A DNA stretch of 64,000 nt. Source: Sutterella sp. AM11-39 (GTDB taxonomy: Bacteria; Pseudomonadota; Gammaproteobacteria; Burkholderiales; Burkholderiaceae_F). The stretch lies in assembly GCF_003472385.1 (NCBI RefSeq), contig NZ_QRLV01000001.1:124001-188000 (forward strand), read 5' to 3'. Positions within the stretch are counted from its first letter, which is position 1. Every line of letters begins with the position of its first letter. Below, in pieces: positions 17,627 through 26,963 of this stretch. The position numbers and the translations under genes are program-made. The notes under the pieces were generated by a model. That model was given only the letters and a program-made list of their open reading frames with translations. It was not told the origin of the DNA and searched no databases.

Positions 17627-20311
17627 TTACTTCAGTTTGCCGTGGCAATCCTTAAAGCGCTTGCCGGAACCACACGGGCAGGGATCGTTACGGCCGACAT
17701 GCGAGAAGTCGAGCCCCTGAGCCTCGTCGTGCTGAGCGTTGGCATCCGCAAGGCGCGATTCACCGGCCTCTTGACTTGCCTGTGCAGCCTGCTGAGCTTC
17801 TTCGGGCAGCTGGATCTGAACATGCATAAGCACGCGGCAGACGCCTTCGCGTACCGTATCGAGCAGTGTTTCAAACATCGCAAACGCTTCGCGCTTGTAT
17901 TCCTGCTTAGGCTGCTTCTGGGCGTAGCCACGCAAGTAAATACCCTGGCGCAACGCGTCGAGAGCGGTGATGTGCTGACGCCACGTGGTATCGAGCACCT
18001 GCAACAGAACATGACGGCAGAAACCGGCCCAGGCATCGTGACCGACCAGATCTTCCTTGGCCTTTTCGATCTCGGCAGCGGCTTCGAGAAGCTTGTTGAG
18101 CAAGTCTTCATCGGTGGTGTCGTTGCTCGCTTCGAGCATGCCCTTCATGTCGATGTCAATGCCCCAATTGTTTTTGAGCTCAGCGAGCAAGCCGTCGAGA
18201 TCCCACTGTTCTTCCACCGTTTCAGCAGGCACGCGAGCACGGAAGAGATCCGTGAAGTAACCGTCACGCAGATTCTTGATCATTTCGCTCACGTCGGAGC
18301 TCTCAAGAATTTCGTTACGCAAACGATAGATTTCGCGACGCTGGTCGTTCTGAACGTCGTCGAACTCAAGCAACTGCTTGCGAATATCGTAGTTGCGGCC
18401 TTCGACCTTACGCTGAGCGCTCTCGATCATGCGCGTGAGCATCTTGCTCTCAATGGCCACGCCTTCTTCGAGCTTGAGGCGATCGGCGATGGCACGCATA
18501 CGATCGCCGCCGAAGATGCGCAGCAGCTGATCTTCCATCGACAGATAGAACACGGAGCTACCAGGGTCACCCTGACGGCCGGAACGTCCGCGCAGCTGAT
18601 TGTCGATACGGCGGGATTCATGACGCTCGCTACCGATGATGCGCAAACCGCCGGCGGCAACAACCTGATCGTGCTGCACTTGCCATTCGGCCTTGAGCGC
18701 ATCAATCTTGGCCTGCTTTTCTTCGGCCGAAAGAGCGTCGTCGGCAAGAATCGCATCGACCTGATGGTTAATGCCGCCACCCAACACGATGTCGGTACCG
18801 CGACCGGCCATATTGGTAGCAATCGTCACCATACCCAGGCGACCGGCTTCCAGGACGACCTGAGCTTCGCGTGCGTGCTGCTTTGCGTTGAGCACGTTGT
18901 GCGCGATGCCTTCCTTGGTGAGGAGCTGAGCGATGCGTTCGGAGTTTTCAATCGAGGTAGTGCCAACGAGCACGGGCTGGCCGCGCTTCTGACAATCCTT
19001 AATATCTTCGATGATAGCCGCGTACTTCTCGTTTTCAGTCCGGAATACCTTGTCCTGCTGATCGATTCGGATCATCTGGCGGTTGGTGGGGATCACCACC
19101 GTTTCCAGACCGTAGATGTCCTGGAATTCATAAGCTTCGGTATCGGCCGTACCGGTCATGCCCGCAAGCTTCTTGTACATACGGAAGTAGTTCTGGAACG
19201 TGATGGAAGCCATCGTCTGGTTTTCCTGACGGATTTCCACGCCTTCCTTGGCTTCCACAGCCTGGTGCAAACCGTCGGACCAGCGACGGCCGGGCATCAG
19301 ACGGCCCGTAAACTCGTCGACGATGATCACTTCGCCGTTCTGAACGACGTACTGCTGATCACGGAAAAAGAGTGTGTGAGCGCGCAACGATGCATTCAGG
19401 TGATGCATCAGAATAATGTTCTGCGGCGAGTACAGGCTTGAGCCATTGGCGATCAGACCGCGTTCCGTGAGGATCTTTTCGACCTTTTCGTGGCCCTTTT
19501 CGGAGAGATACACCTGATGAGCCTTTTCGTCGACCCAGTAGTCGCCCTCACCCTTTTCGTCGGCCTGACGGGTGAGCAGCGGCGGGATTTCGTTCACGGC
19601 CTTGTATAGATCCGTATTGTCGTCGGCAGCGCCGGAAATGATCAACGGCGTGCGGGCTTCGTCAATGAGAATCGAGTCCACTTCGTCAACAATGGCGTAG
19701 GCCAAAGGACGCTGACGACGGTTGCCGACTTCATACTCCATATTGTCGCGCAGGTAGTCGAAGCCGAATTCGTTGTTGGTACCGTAGGTGATATCAGCCG
19801 CGTATGCCGCCTTCTTCGATTCGGTGTCCTGCTGGGACAGAATGGTGCCCACAGTCATGCCGAGGAAGTTGTAGAGTCGTCCCATCCAGGCCGCGTCGCG
19901 GCTTGCAAGATAGTCGTTGACCGTCACCACGTGCACGCCCTTGGCAGGAAGTGCGTTCAGGTAGACCGCAAGGGTAGCCGTCAGCGTCTTACCTTCACCG
20001 GTGCGCATTTCGGCGATCTTGCCGTCGTTCAAAACCATACCGCCGATAAGCTGCACGTCGAAATGACGCATCCCCAGCACGCGGCGACTGGCTTCGCGGA
20101 CGACCGCGAATGCTTCGGGCAGCAGCGCGTCAAGCGTTTCGCCCTTGTCCAGGCGTTCGCGGAATTCAGCAGTCTTGCCGCGAAGCTGCTCGTCGGTAAG
20201 CGCCTGAATTTCCGGTTCAAGCTTATTGATCTGAGCGCAGCGTTTGCGGTATTGACGAATCAAGCGGTCGTTGCGACTGCCGAAAATCTTGGTAAGAAAC
20301 GAATCAAACAT
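17627..20311 (-). CDS. secA: Protein translocase ATPase SecA
   Basis: The 894-residue motor of the Sec pathway. Visible landmarks are Walker A ([15 protein letters not shown]), the DEVD box ([16 protein letters not shown]), the preprotein cross-linking region, motif VI region ([13 protein letters not shown]) and the C-terminal zinc tail [15 protein letters not shown] that binds SecB and phospholipid. It is divergent from dciA, as in many betaproteobacteria. A long antisense frame over this gene is a codon-bias shadow. Confidence 0.99.
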   Translation of the reverse strand: MFDSFLTKIFGSRNDRLIRQYRKRCAQINKLEPEIQALTDEQLRGKTAEFRERLDKGETLDALLPEAFAVVREASRRVLGMRHFDVQLIGGMVLNDGKIAEMRTGEGKTLTATLAVYLNALPAKGVHVVTVNDYLASRDAAWMGRLYNFLGMTVGTILSQQDTESKKAAYAADITYGTNNEFGFDYLRDNMEYEVGNRRQRPLAYAIVDEVDSILIDEARTPLIISGAADDNTDLYKAVNEIPPLLTRQADEKGEGDYWVDEKAHQVYLSEKGHEKVEKILTERGLIANGSSLYSPQNIILMHHLNASLRAHTLFFRDQQYVVQNGEVIIVDEFTGRLMPGRRWSDGLHQAVEAKEGVEIRQENQTMASITFQNYFRMYKKLAGMTGTADTEAYEFQDIYGLETVVIPTNRQMIRIDQQDKVFRTENEKYAAIIEDIKDCQKRGQPVLVGTTSIENSERIAQLLTKEGIAHNVLNAKQHAREAQVVLEAGRLGMVTIATNMAGRGTDIVLGGGINHQVDAILADDALSAEEKQAKIDALKAEWQVQHDQVVAAGGLRIIGSERHESRRIDNQLRGRSGRQGDPGSSVFYLSMEDQLLRIFGGDRMRAIADRLKLEEGVAIESKMLTRMIESAQRKVEGRNYDIRKQLLEFDDVQNDQRREIYRLRNEILESSDVSEMIKNLRDGYFTDLFRARVPAETVEEQWDLDGLLAELKNNWGIDIDMKGMLEASNDTTDEDLLNKLLEAAAEIEKAKEDLVGHDAWAGFCRHVLLQVLDTTWRQHITALDALRQGIYLRGYAQKQPKQEYKREAFAMFETLLDTVREGVCRVLMHVQIQLPEEAQQAAQASQEAGESRLADANAQHDEAQGLDFSHVGRNDPCPCGSGKRFKDCHGKLK

Positions 20312-20557
20312 ATATCAACCGATTAAATGTGCACTGCCGGCAAAAGCCTCTTGGACAGTACAAAAAATGGGCACAACACCGCCTGCGATGTCATGCTCGC
20401 ACAATGGCGGTAATTATAAGCAAGAGCGCCGTCGTCTTTCGGTTCGGAAATTTTCGACATTTGTGCCATTTTCTTTCCGACAGAGCGCTTTTTCAGCGTC
20501 GTCTGTAGACTACACAGGCACTTTCCGTGTTTGTTCGTCTGTTTTCCGTCTTTGGAT

Positions 20558-21058
20558 ATGTCCGACAACGTTCGCATCACTCGCGCCAATGCGCGCTCTT
20601 TTGCGCAAATCAGTCTTGACCGCAGCATGTCGGAAACGCTCGGGCAAGAGCTCTTTGACGTGCGCCGCATTGCGCGCATCTTTCGAACGGCCGCCAAATC
20701 GGTCAACGTCGGACTTGACCTCACGGACATCCGCAACATCCGGCGGGAAAACGGCGAAGTCGTGATTCTGGTCAAAAACACCGCGCAGCACGCCAAACTG
20801 CGACAGATGTTGCCGCGCCTGAAGATGGCACTTGAAGATGCGGGCTTTCGCGATCCGATCAGTCTGCGCATCAAACCTCCGACGCCCCCGCTTCAACTAC
20901 GGGAGAACCTCGCCTTCGGAGCGCCGCGCGTGGCCTCCGGCCAAAGCGTAGAGCTCATTCGCAAAAAAGCCGAGAGCATGAAACCCTCGGCTTTGAAAGA
21001 TGCGTTAGCTTCGCTTGCCAATGCGCTTGAAAAAGCCAACAGCGATCGGCACACCTAA
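20558..21058 (+). CDS. dciA: DciA-like (DUF721) replication protein
   Basis: A 166-residue protein with an N-terminal DUF721 domain (about 20-105, containing [20 protein letters not shown]) and a Lys/Ala-rich helical tail. DciA proteins help load the replicative helicase DnaB in bacteria without DnaC. The position between lpxC and secA is typical. I choose the start [14 protein letters not shown]; a start nine codons upstream is possible. Its stop codon overlaps the lpxC stop on the other strand, so the two genes converge with no spacer or terminator. Confidence 0.75.
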   Translation: MSDNVRITRANARSFAQISLDRSMSETLGQELFDVRRIARIFRTAAKSVNVGLDLTDIRNIRRENGEVVILVKNTAQHAKLRQMLPRLKMALEDAGFRDPISLRIKPPTPPLQLRENLAFGAPRVASGQSVELIRKKAESMKPSALKDALASLANALEKANSDRHT

Positions 21059-21963
21059 AGCGCCACTGCCGCATCATCCTCCTTAAAGGGGCGCTGTGCG
21101 GCTTTCACCTCGGCGATTTCCCAGGCGTCGGTCTCGGCCAGTAGTGCGCGCAACAGTCGGTTGTTGAGCGCGTGCCCTGACTTGTAGGCAACGTAGCGCG
21201 CCAACAGCGGATGCCCCAGAACATACAGGTCGCCCATCGCGTCCAGAATCTTGTGCTTGACAAACTCGTCGTCGGAACGAAGACCACCTACATTGAGCAC
21301 GCGATATTCGTCCATCACGATGGCGTTTTCAAGCGTGCCGCCCTTAGCAAGCCCCATGGAGCGAAGCAGTTCCACTTCGGAGACAAAGCCGAAGGTGCGT
21401 GCGCGACTCACCGCCTGCTCGTACGTTTCGAGCCCCAAATCCACCACGGCATGCTGTACGGTCGAATCAATCGCCGGATGACCGAAAGCGATTGCAAAAT
21501 CGAGAATCATGCCGTTGTGCGGTTCTAGACGAGCCCACTTGTCGCCGTCGCGAACTTCCACTGTTTTCTTGACGCGAACAAAGCGGCGCGGAACAGGCTG
21601 TTCCAAAATGCCTGCATTGCGGATGAGGTACACGAAAGTGGCGCCTGAACCGTCCATGATCGGGATTTCCGGCGCATCAATCTCAACAATCAGGTTGTCA
21701 ATTGCCAGACCGTTGAGAGCACTCATCAGATGCTCGATCGTCGAAACGATAACCTTGCCTTCGTTAAGCGTTGTCGCCAGACGCGTGTCATTGACGGATT
21801 CGGCTCGGCTGGGAAGATCCACCGCGGGCGTGATGTCGACGCGGCGAAACACGATGCCCGTATCGGGCGGCGCCGGCCGCATCACGAGTTTGACTTTACG
21901 GCCGGAGTGAAGACCGATGCCGACAGCAGAGGCCGTCTGTTTGATCGTTCGCTGCTTGATCAT
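21055..21963 (-). CDS. lpxC: UDP-3-O-acyl-N-acetylglucosamine deacetylase
   Basis: The committed step of lipid A synthesis. The 302 residues have the two duplicated LpxC domains. Zinc ligands are visible: His in TIEHLMSAL, and His and Asp in [12 protein letters not shown]; the general base His is in [14 protein letters not shown]. It follows ftsZ by 13 bases, the conserved dcw-cluster end ftsZ-lpxC. Confidence 0.98.
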   Translation of the reverse strand: MIKQRTIKQTASAVGIGLHSGRKVKLVMRPAPPDTGIVFRRVDITPAVDLPSRAESVNDTRLATTLNEGKVIVSTIEHLMSALNGLAIDNLIVEIDAPEIPIMDGSGATFVYLIRNAGILEQPVPRRFVRVKKTVEVRDGDKWARLEPHNGMILDFAIAFGHPAIDSTVQHAVVDLGLETYEQAVSRARTFGFVSEVELLRSMGLAKGGTLENAIVMDEYRVLNVGGLRSDDEFVKHKILDAMGDLYVLGHPLLARYVAYKSGHALNNRLLRALLAETDAWEIAEVKAAQRPFKEDDAAVAL

Positions 21964-21976
21964 GCCCGACGACTAA

Positions 21977-23221
21977 TCACTTGTTGCGCAGAATGGAAGG
22001 CACGTTTGCCATCGAGAAAGGATCGCTACTGCTCGAGGAGCCGCCCCACACATCGGGTTCGGACGGGGCTGTCGCCGGACGCATCGGCTGCGGAGCCGGT
22101 TCATAAGCCGGCTGTGGAGCAGCAGCGTGCATCGGAGGAGCCGTCACAACCGTCTGCTGCGGCATACCGGCAGGCTGCGGAACTGAAGTCGAATTGGAGA
22201 GAATCACCTCGGGCGGACGATCGTTCACCGACGGCTGCGACTGCATGTCGGAAGCCGGACGGTCGAGGCCGGTTGCCACCACGGTAACGCGCAACTCTTC
22301 GCCCATTTCGTTGTCGAAGGCCGTACCGATAAGCTGAATAGCGTCCTTGCTCACGAAATTTTTCATGACCGTCATAACCTGACGCACTTCGGCCTGCGTC
22401 ATCGTATCGGCCGAAGCCGTTACGTAAACCAACAGACCGCGAGCACCCTGAAGGTTGGCGCCTTCGAGCAGCGGGCAGGCAATGGCGCGCTGAGCAGCTT
22501 CGCGTGCACGATCGGGACCGGCAGCCGTTGCCGTACCCATCATGGCAGTACCGCGCTCGCTCATCACCGTACGCAAGTCTTCAAAGTCAACGTTGATCAG
22601 ACCCGGCGTGTGGATAATTTCAGCAATACCGTTACACGCCTTGTAGAGCACGTCGTCGGCAGCGGCAAAGCATTCCACCATCGTCGCATTGTCACCCACT
22701 TCCTCTTCGAGCTTGTCGTTGAGAATCACGATCAGGCTGTCGACCTGCTCCTTGAGGTTTTCGATGCCTGCCTGGGCCTGGCGCATGCGGCGGGAACCTT
22801 CGAATTCAAAGGGCTTCGTGACCACTGCAACGGTCAAAATGCCGAGTTCCTTGGCAATCTTGGCAATTACGGGAGCCGCGCCGGTACCCGTGCCGCCGCC
22901 CATGCCGGCCGTGATAAACAGAAGATGCGTGCCTTCGAGCGATTCACGAATCTGGTCGGTTGCGTCCATGGCAGCTGCAGCGCCCACTTCGGGCTTGGCA
23001 CCGGCACCCAGGCCGGTCTTGCCGAGCGGAATCACGATGTCGGCGCGGGAACGATTGAGCGCCTGCTGGTCCGTGTTGGCCGCAATAAACGTGATGCCCT
23101 GAGCCTTTTTGTCAATCATGTGCTCGACGGCATTGCCGCCGCCGCCACCCACACCGATCACCTTGATGCAGGCGTTGAAAGTAGTGGGTTCACCAATTTC
23201 CGGAGCAAAATCAAAGGACAT
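21977..23221 (-). CDS. ftsZ: Cell division protein FtsZ
   Basis: The tubulin-like GTPase that forms the Z-ring. The 414 residues contain the tubulin signature GGGTGTGAAPVIA. A Pro/Ala/Met-rich linker (about 325-398) leads to the C-terminal peptide NVPSILRNK, which anchors FtsA or ZipA. The upstream neighbours are ung and trpC rather than ftsQ-ftsA, so this copy is separated from the rest of the division cluster and must have its own promoter in the 180-base gap. Confidence 0.99.
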   Translation of the reverse strand: MSFDFAPEIGEPTTFNACIKVIGVGGGGGNAVEHMIDKKAQGITFIAANTDQQALNRSRADIVIPLGKTGLGAGAKPEVGAAAAMDATDQIRESLEGTHLLFITAGMGGGTGTGAAPVIAKIAKELGILTVAVVTKPFEFEGSRRMRQAQAGIENLKEQVDSLIVILNDKLEEEVGDNATMVECFAAADDVLYKACNGIAEIIHTPGLINVDFEDLRTVMSERGTAMMGTATAAGPDRAREAAQRAIACPLLEGANLQGARGLLVYVTASADTMTQAEVRQVMTVMKNFVSKDAIQLIGTAFDNEMGEELRVTVVATGLDRPASDMQSQPSVNDRPPEVILSNSTSVPQPAGMPQQTVVTAPPMHAAAPQPAYEPAPQPMRPATAPSEPDVWGGSSSSSDPFSMANVPSILRNK

Positions 23222-23407
23222 TCGCTATTTCCTTGTAATCCTTAAACACGCACAGACGCTGCCGCCCAATTTGGGTCATAAACGTCTCACCTGACAAACT
23301 GGAGACGTTCTGTGGCCGCTTTTCCACGAATCCGCTAATTATCGCCGATTTTGCACCGGAAAAGTGCACCTTTTTTGAGCTTGAACGTTGCAAAACGCAA
23401 AATTGAG

Positions 23408-24124
23408 TCAGACCAGCGAAAACGCCCGAGGTACCCACTCAATACGCCCGCGTCCGTGCTCTTCCAACCAGTCGTTGGCAGCCTTAAAGTGGCCGCAACC
23501 GATAAAGGGCACCGGCGGGCGACGTGCCGACAGAGGAGAAGGATGATTGCTCGAAAGCACCAAAACATCGGTTTTGGCACCGGTTTCGATGCGATCCTTC
23601 TTTTTCTGAGCCGATGCCCCCCATAACATGAAAACAACAGGGCGAGCCTCTTCTAGCACGCGATCAATCAGACGATCCGTCAGCGTTTCCCAGCCTTTGC
23701 CGGCATGAGACTGCGGCACACCCGCTTCAACGGTGAGCGTCGCGTTCATCAGCAACACCCCCTGCTGCACCCATGAGCTCAAGTCCCCTACGGCTGAATG
23801 TTCACCTTCCCCCTCCAAGGCAAGTTCCTTGAAAATGTTTTTCAGACTCGGCGGCAGCTTCTTAAGTTCGGCGGGAACGGAGAAGGCCATTCCCATCGCC
23901 TGCCCCGGGCCGTGATACGGGTCCTGCCCCAAAATCACCACACGAACATCCTGAGGTTGCGTGAGTCGAAACACGCGGTACGGATCCGGCGGATAAATCA
24001 CAGCACCGGCTTGCAGCCTGTCTTGCAGAAAATCCAATAAATTTTTCCCTTCTTCCGCCCCAAAGAACGCATCAAACTCGGTCTTCCAGGATGCTTCAAT
24101 GCCGTCAGTTGCAAATCGATGCAT
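23408..24124 (-). CDS. ung: Uracil-DNA glycosylase
   Basis: Removes uracil from DNA to start base-excision repair. The 238 residues contain the water-activating loop GQDPYHGPGQAMG and the catalytic His loop NHPSPLSARR. The ATG overlaps the trpC stop by one base (TGATG), so it is translationally coupled to trpC, an unexpected functional pairing. Confidence 0.97.
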   Translation of the reverse strand: MHRFATDGIEASWKTEFDAFFGAEEGKNLLDFLQDRLQAGAVIYPPDPYRVFRLTQPQDVRVVILGQDPYHGPGQAMGMAFSVPAELKKLPPSLKNIFKELALEGEGEHSAVGDLSSWVQQGVLLMNATLTVEAGVPQSHAGKGWETLTDRLIDRVLEEARPVVFMLWGASAQKKKDRIETGAKTDVLVLSSNHPSPLSARRPPVPFIGCGHFKAANDWLEEHGRGRIEWVPRAFSLV

Positions 24125-24921
24125 CAAAAATCTCCGAATAAATGCTGCAGTGCGGCCCCGGGCGACGACTCACGCATAAAGGCCTCTCCCACTAAAAAGG
24201 CTCCGACCCCAGCTTCTCGCAAACAGTGAACGTCTTGCCGAGAAAGAATTCCGCTTTCAGTCACAAACAATCGATCCTGCGGAATCAGCCGCTTGAGTTC
24301 CAACGTCTGACGAATGCTCGTTTCAAACGTTCGAAGATTACGGTTATTGATGCCGATCATAGGTGTACCAGGCAATTTGAGCGCACGAGCAATTTCCTCT
24401 TCGTCGTGCGTCTCAACGAGCACATCCATTCCAAGTTCTACAGCGCAAGCCGTCAACTCCGATGCTTTCTGATCGCTGAGTGCCCGCATGATCACCAACA
24501 CAGCATCGGCCCCCATCGCTCTCGATTCATAAACCTGATAGGGATCAATAAGAAAGTCCTTGCGCAGCATTGGAATCTGGACTCGCTTCCGCACAGCCTC
24601 GAAGGTCTCGTTCGCCCCCATGAAGAACTCCCGATCCGTCAGCACCGACAGACACGCCGCGCCGTGGGCTTCATAGTCAAGTCCTGTCTCAACCGGGCGG
24701 AAGTTTTCGCAAATCACCCCCTTGCTCGGACTAGCCTTCTTCACTTCAGCAATCACGGCGGGCAAACCGGCTTCCATTTTGACTCGAAGCGCCCGGGCAA
24801 AACCGCAGGCAGGCGTTTGCGCAATCGCTTGCTTCTTCAATGTCTGCAGCCCTACCTTTGACTTGGCCAACTCGACTTCCCGAGCTTTAACGGCAAGAAT
24901 TTTTTCCAGAATATCGGTCAT
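24124..24921 (-). CDS. trpC: Indole-3-glycerol phosphate synthase
   Basis: A 265-residue TIM barrel that closes the indole ring in tryptophan synthesis. The active-site lysines and phosphate loop appear in EVKKASPSKG, RKDFLIDPYQ, GINNRNL and VTESGI. There is no fused TrpF domain. The usual partners trpE, trpG and trpD are absent; the gene stands at the head of trpC-ung, beside a divergent tRNA cluster. Confidence 0.97.
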   Translation of the reverse strand: MTDILEKILAVKAREVELAKSKVGLQTLKKQAIAQTPACGFARALRVKMEAGLPAVIAEVKKASPSKGVICENFRPVETGLDYEAHGAACLSVLTDREFFMGANETFEAVRKRVQIPMLRKDFLIDPYQVYESRAMGADAVLVIMRALSDQKASELTACAVELGMDVLVETHDEEEIARALKLPGTPMIGINNRNLRTFETSIRQTLELKRLIPQDRLFVTESGILSRQDVHCLREAGVGAFLVGEAFMRESSPGAALQHLFGDF

Positions 24922-25141
24922 AACTGTCTGCGATTATTTAACACTGCACACGCAACAAAGATCTTTCCTCAGTGCGGGAAAATTGTATCGGGAAGACGTA
25001 CTACGTCCGCACTTTCACCAAGGTTTTTGCCCGTTTCAGACACTGACAAACGTTGTCTCAAAAGCTCTCGGACTGAAATCCAATTTTTTTCACGAAAAAA
25101 TTTGCAAGAGTCGAAAGTTTTCTTATAATGCGTGATTCCCG

Positions 25142-25218
25142 CGGGGTGTAGCGCAGCCCGGTAGCGCGCCTGCTTTGGGAGCAGGATGTCGGGAGTTCGA
25201 ATCTCTTCACCCCGACCA
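25142..25218 (+). tRNA. tRNA-Pro(TGG)
   Basis: Acceptor CGGGGTG/CACCCCG, anticodon stem CCTGC/GCAGG, loop TTTGGGA with anticodon TGG (25176-25178), CCA encoded. First of a four-tRNA cluster. Confidence 0.97.
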
Positions 25219-25236
25219 CTTGCTTGACAGCAGCAT

Positions 25237-25313
25237 CTGCCCGTAGCTCAGTTGGATAGAGCATCGGCCTTCTAAGCCGAGGGTCGCTGGTTCGAATCCT
25301 GCCGGGCAGGCCA
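25237..25313 (+). tRNA. tRNA-Arg(TCT)
   Basis: Acceptor CTGCCCG/CGGGCAG, anticodon stem TCGGC/GCCGA with loop CTTCTAA (anticodon TCT at 25271-25273), T-loop TTCGAAT, discriminator G and encoded CCA. Confidence 0.97.
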
Positions 25314-25340
25314 AGCGAAACGGGAAGTAAAAATTTAATG

Positions 25341-25416
25341 GTGGGTGTAGCTCAGTTGGTAGAGTCCCGGATTGTGATTCCGGTTGTCGTGGGTTCGAGT
25401 CCCATCTCCCACCCCA
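25341..25416 (+). tRNA. tRNA-His(GTG)
   Basis: Acceptor GTGGGTG/CTCCCAC with a T-T (U-U) mismatch at pair 6-67, anticodon stem CCGGA/TCCGG, loop TTGTGAT (anticodon GTG at 25374-25376). A G precedes the acceptor at 25340, the G-1 needed by histidyl-tRNA synthetase, opposite C73; CCA is encoded. Confidence 0.96.
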
Positions 25417-25423
25417 GAATTTC

Positions 25424-25451
25424 AAACCTCTAGCCTTCGGGCTGGAGGTTT
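25424..25451 (+). terminator. Hairpin after tRNA-His
   Basis: AAACCTC-T-AGCC, loop TTCG, GGCT-G-GAGGTTT: a 12-bp stem including one T-G pair, then CTTGT. A partial terminator or processing hairpin before tRNA-Leu. Confidence 0.7.
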
Positions 25452-25472
25452 CTTGTAAAAAATTTGGATTTT

Positions 25473-25557
25473 GCCCGGGTGGCGGAATGGTAGACGCAGA
25501 GGATTCAAAATCCTCCGCCTAATAAGCGTGAGAGTTCGAGTCTCTCCTCGGGCACCA
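25473..25557 (+). tRNA. tRNA-Leu(CAA)
   Basis: An 85-base class II tRNA with acceptor GCCCGGG/CTCGGGC (one G-T pair), anticodon stem GAGGA/TCCTC, loop TTCAAAA (anticodon CAA at 25506-25508), a long variable arm and encoded CCA. Confidence 0.97.
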
Positions 25558-25562
25558 CTTAG

Positions 25563-25595
25563 AAACCTCCAGCAGGATTCTGCTGGAGGTTTTTT
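25563..25595 (+). terminator. tRNA cluster terminator
   Basis: AAACCTCCAGCAG - GATT - CTGCTGGAGGTTT, a perfect 13-bp stem, then TTTC. It lies six bases after tRNA-Leu and ends the tRNA operon. Its outer arm repeats that of the hairpin at 25424. Confidence 0.93.
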
Positions 25596-25818
25596 CTTAT
25601 CTTACCGGGAATATTTTCCGCTTAAAATCAACGCATTAACAAATTTTGACCCGGATTCTAGGAAATCCCCGAATTCTTTTTGCCCTGCGCGCACTTTTGG
25701 TTCCGCACAACCGCGCTCGCTCACCCTTTTGCCTTATGATTTGTCGTTGGAAGTGGCATTTCAGGATGCTTCGTTGGGAGCGTGTCCTGCTAACCCTTGT
25801 TGAAAAGGAGGAGCCTCT

Positions 25819-26874
25819 ATGCGACTTTTTATCAAAACGTTGCTCGGCGCTGCTTTGAGCGCCTCTCTCGCGGTTTCAGCCCAGACGCTTCCGCAGATCA
25901 AGATTTTGGCTACTGGCGGCACAATTGCCGGTACTGCCGCAAGCGCAACGCAGACGACCGGCTACAAGGCTGGCGACTTAGGCATCCAAGTTCTGATTGA
26001 GGCCGTTCCGCAAATGAAGGAATTTGCCGATGTTTCCGGAGAACAGATCTTCAAGATAAGCTCCAACAACATGACGGACGAAGGCCTCTTGAAGCTCGCC
26101 AAACGTTGCAACGAACTCCTTAAGGATCCCAAAGTTTCCGGCATCGTGATTACGCACGGTACGGACACTCTGGAAGAGACCGCCTACTTCCTGAACCTTA
26201 CCGTCAAGAGCAAGAAGCCTGTGGTGCTTGTCGGCGCCATGCGTCCGGCAACAGCCATTTCGGCTGACGGCCCGATGAATCTTCTTAACGCCGTGCGCGT
26301 TGCGGCGGATCCTCAGTCTGTCGGCAAAGGCGTCCTCATCACGATGAACGACGTGATTAACAACGCTCGTGACGTCACCAAAACCAACACCACCAATGTA
26401 GCAACTTTCCGCGGTGGCGAACTGGGCGCTCTCGGCTACATTGCCGGCGGCAAAAATTATTTCTACAAGGAATCAACTCGCCCGCACACTTACAAAAGCG
26501 ACTTTGACATCGAAAAGATCAACAAGCTTCCGCGCGTCGACATCATCTATTCGCATGTCAATGCCGACCGAGTTCTGGTTGACGCAGCAGTAGCAGCTGG
26601 CGCCAAGGGCATCGTCGCGGCCGGAACCGGCAATGGATCGATTTCCGAACGCGAAGAAGCTGGGCTTGTTGATGCTATGAAAAAAGGAGTAACGGTCGTT
26701 CGCTCCGCTCGTGTCCAAAACGGTCCGACGACGGCTTCCGTGGCTCGCTGGCAGGAAGAAGGCATCCTGTTCTCGCAGGCTCTCAATCCACAAAAAGCTC
26801 GTATGCTTCTTCAGCTGGCCCTGACAAAGACTCAGGATCCGAAGAAGATTCAGGAATACTTCGACAAATACTGA
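25819..26874 (+). CDS. ansB: Type II L-asparaginase, periplasmic
   Basis: Hydrolyses asparagine to aspartate and ammonia outside the cytoplasm. The 351 residues begin with a clear Sec signal peptide (cleavage near SAQTLPQ, residues 20-24). The catalytic Thr motif TGGTIAG (Thr35) and the second motif HGTDTLEET are intact. A strong AAGGAGGAG ribosome site precedes the ATG. The 220 bases upstream carry its promoter; I found no FNR or CRP palindrome there, although such control is known for E. coli ansB. Aspartate could feed fumarate respiration. Confidence 0.95.
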   Translation: MRLFIKTLLGAALSASLAVSAQTLPQIKILATGGTIAGTAASATQTTGYKAGDLGIQVLIEAVPQMKEFADVSGEQIFKISSNNMTDEGLLKLAKRCNELLKDPKVSGIVITHGTDTLEETAYFLNLTVKSKKPVVLVGAMRPATAISADGPMNLLNAVRVAADPQSVGKGVLITMNDVINNARDVTKTNTTNVATFRGGELGALGYIAGGKNYFYKESTRPHTYKSDFDIEKINKLPRVDIIYSHVNADRVLVDAAVAAGAKGIVAAGTGNGSISEREEAGLVDAMKKGVTVVRSARVQNGPTTASVARWQEEGILFSQALNPQKARMLLQLALTKTQDPKKIQEYFDKY

Positions 26875-26914
26875 TCGCCGCTTTTGCGAACTGTTCTCCG
26901 CTTGCCGATCTTAG

Positions 26915-26932
26915 GATCTCCGAGCGGAGATC
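26915..26932. terminator. Hairpin between convergent ansB and modC
   Basis: GATCTCC-GAGC-GGAGATC, a perfect 7-bp stem with a 4-base loop in the 89-base convergent gap. There is no U-run on either side, so intrinsic termination is doubtful. Confidence 0.3.
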
Positions 26933-26963
26933 ATAGGAATGGTTTCAAACAAATTGTCGGCGC

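Noticed and set aside
17309..19441. 710-codon open frame on the plus strand
   Set aside because: It overlaps argJ and secA antisense; secA is unambiguous and the frame shows no family similarity.
25596..25818. FNR or CRP site before ansB, expected from E. coli
   Set aside because: No TTGAT-N4-ATCAA or TGTGA-N6-TCACA pattern was found there.
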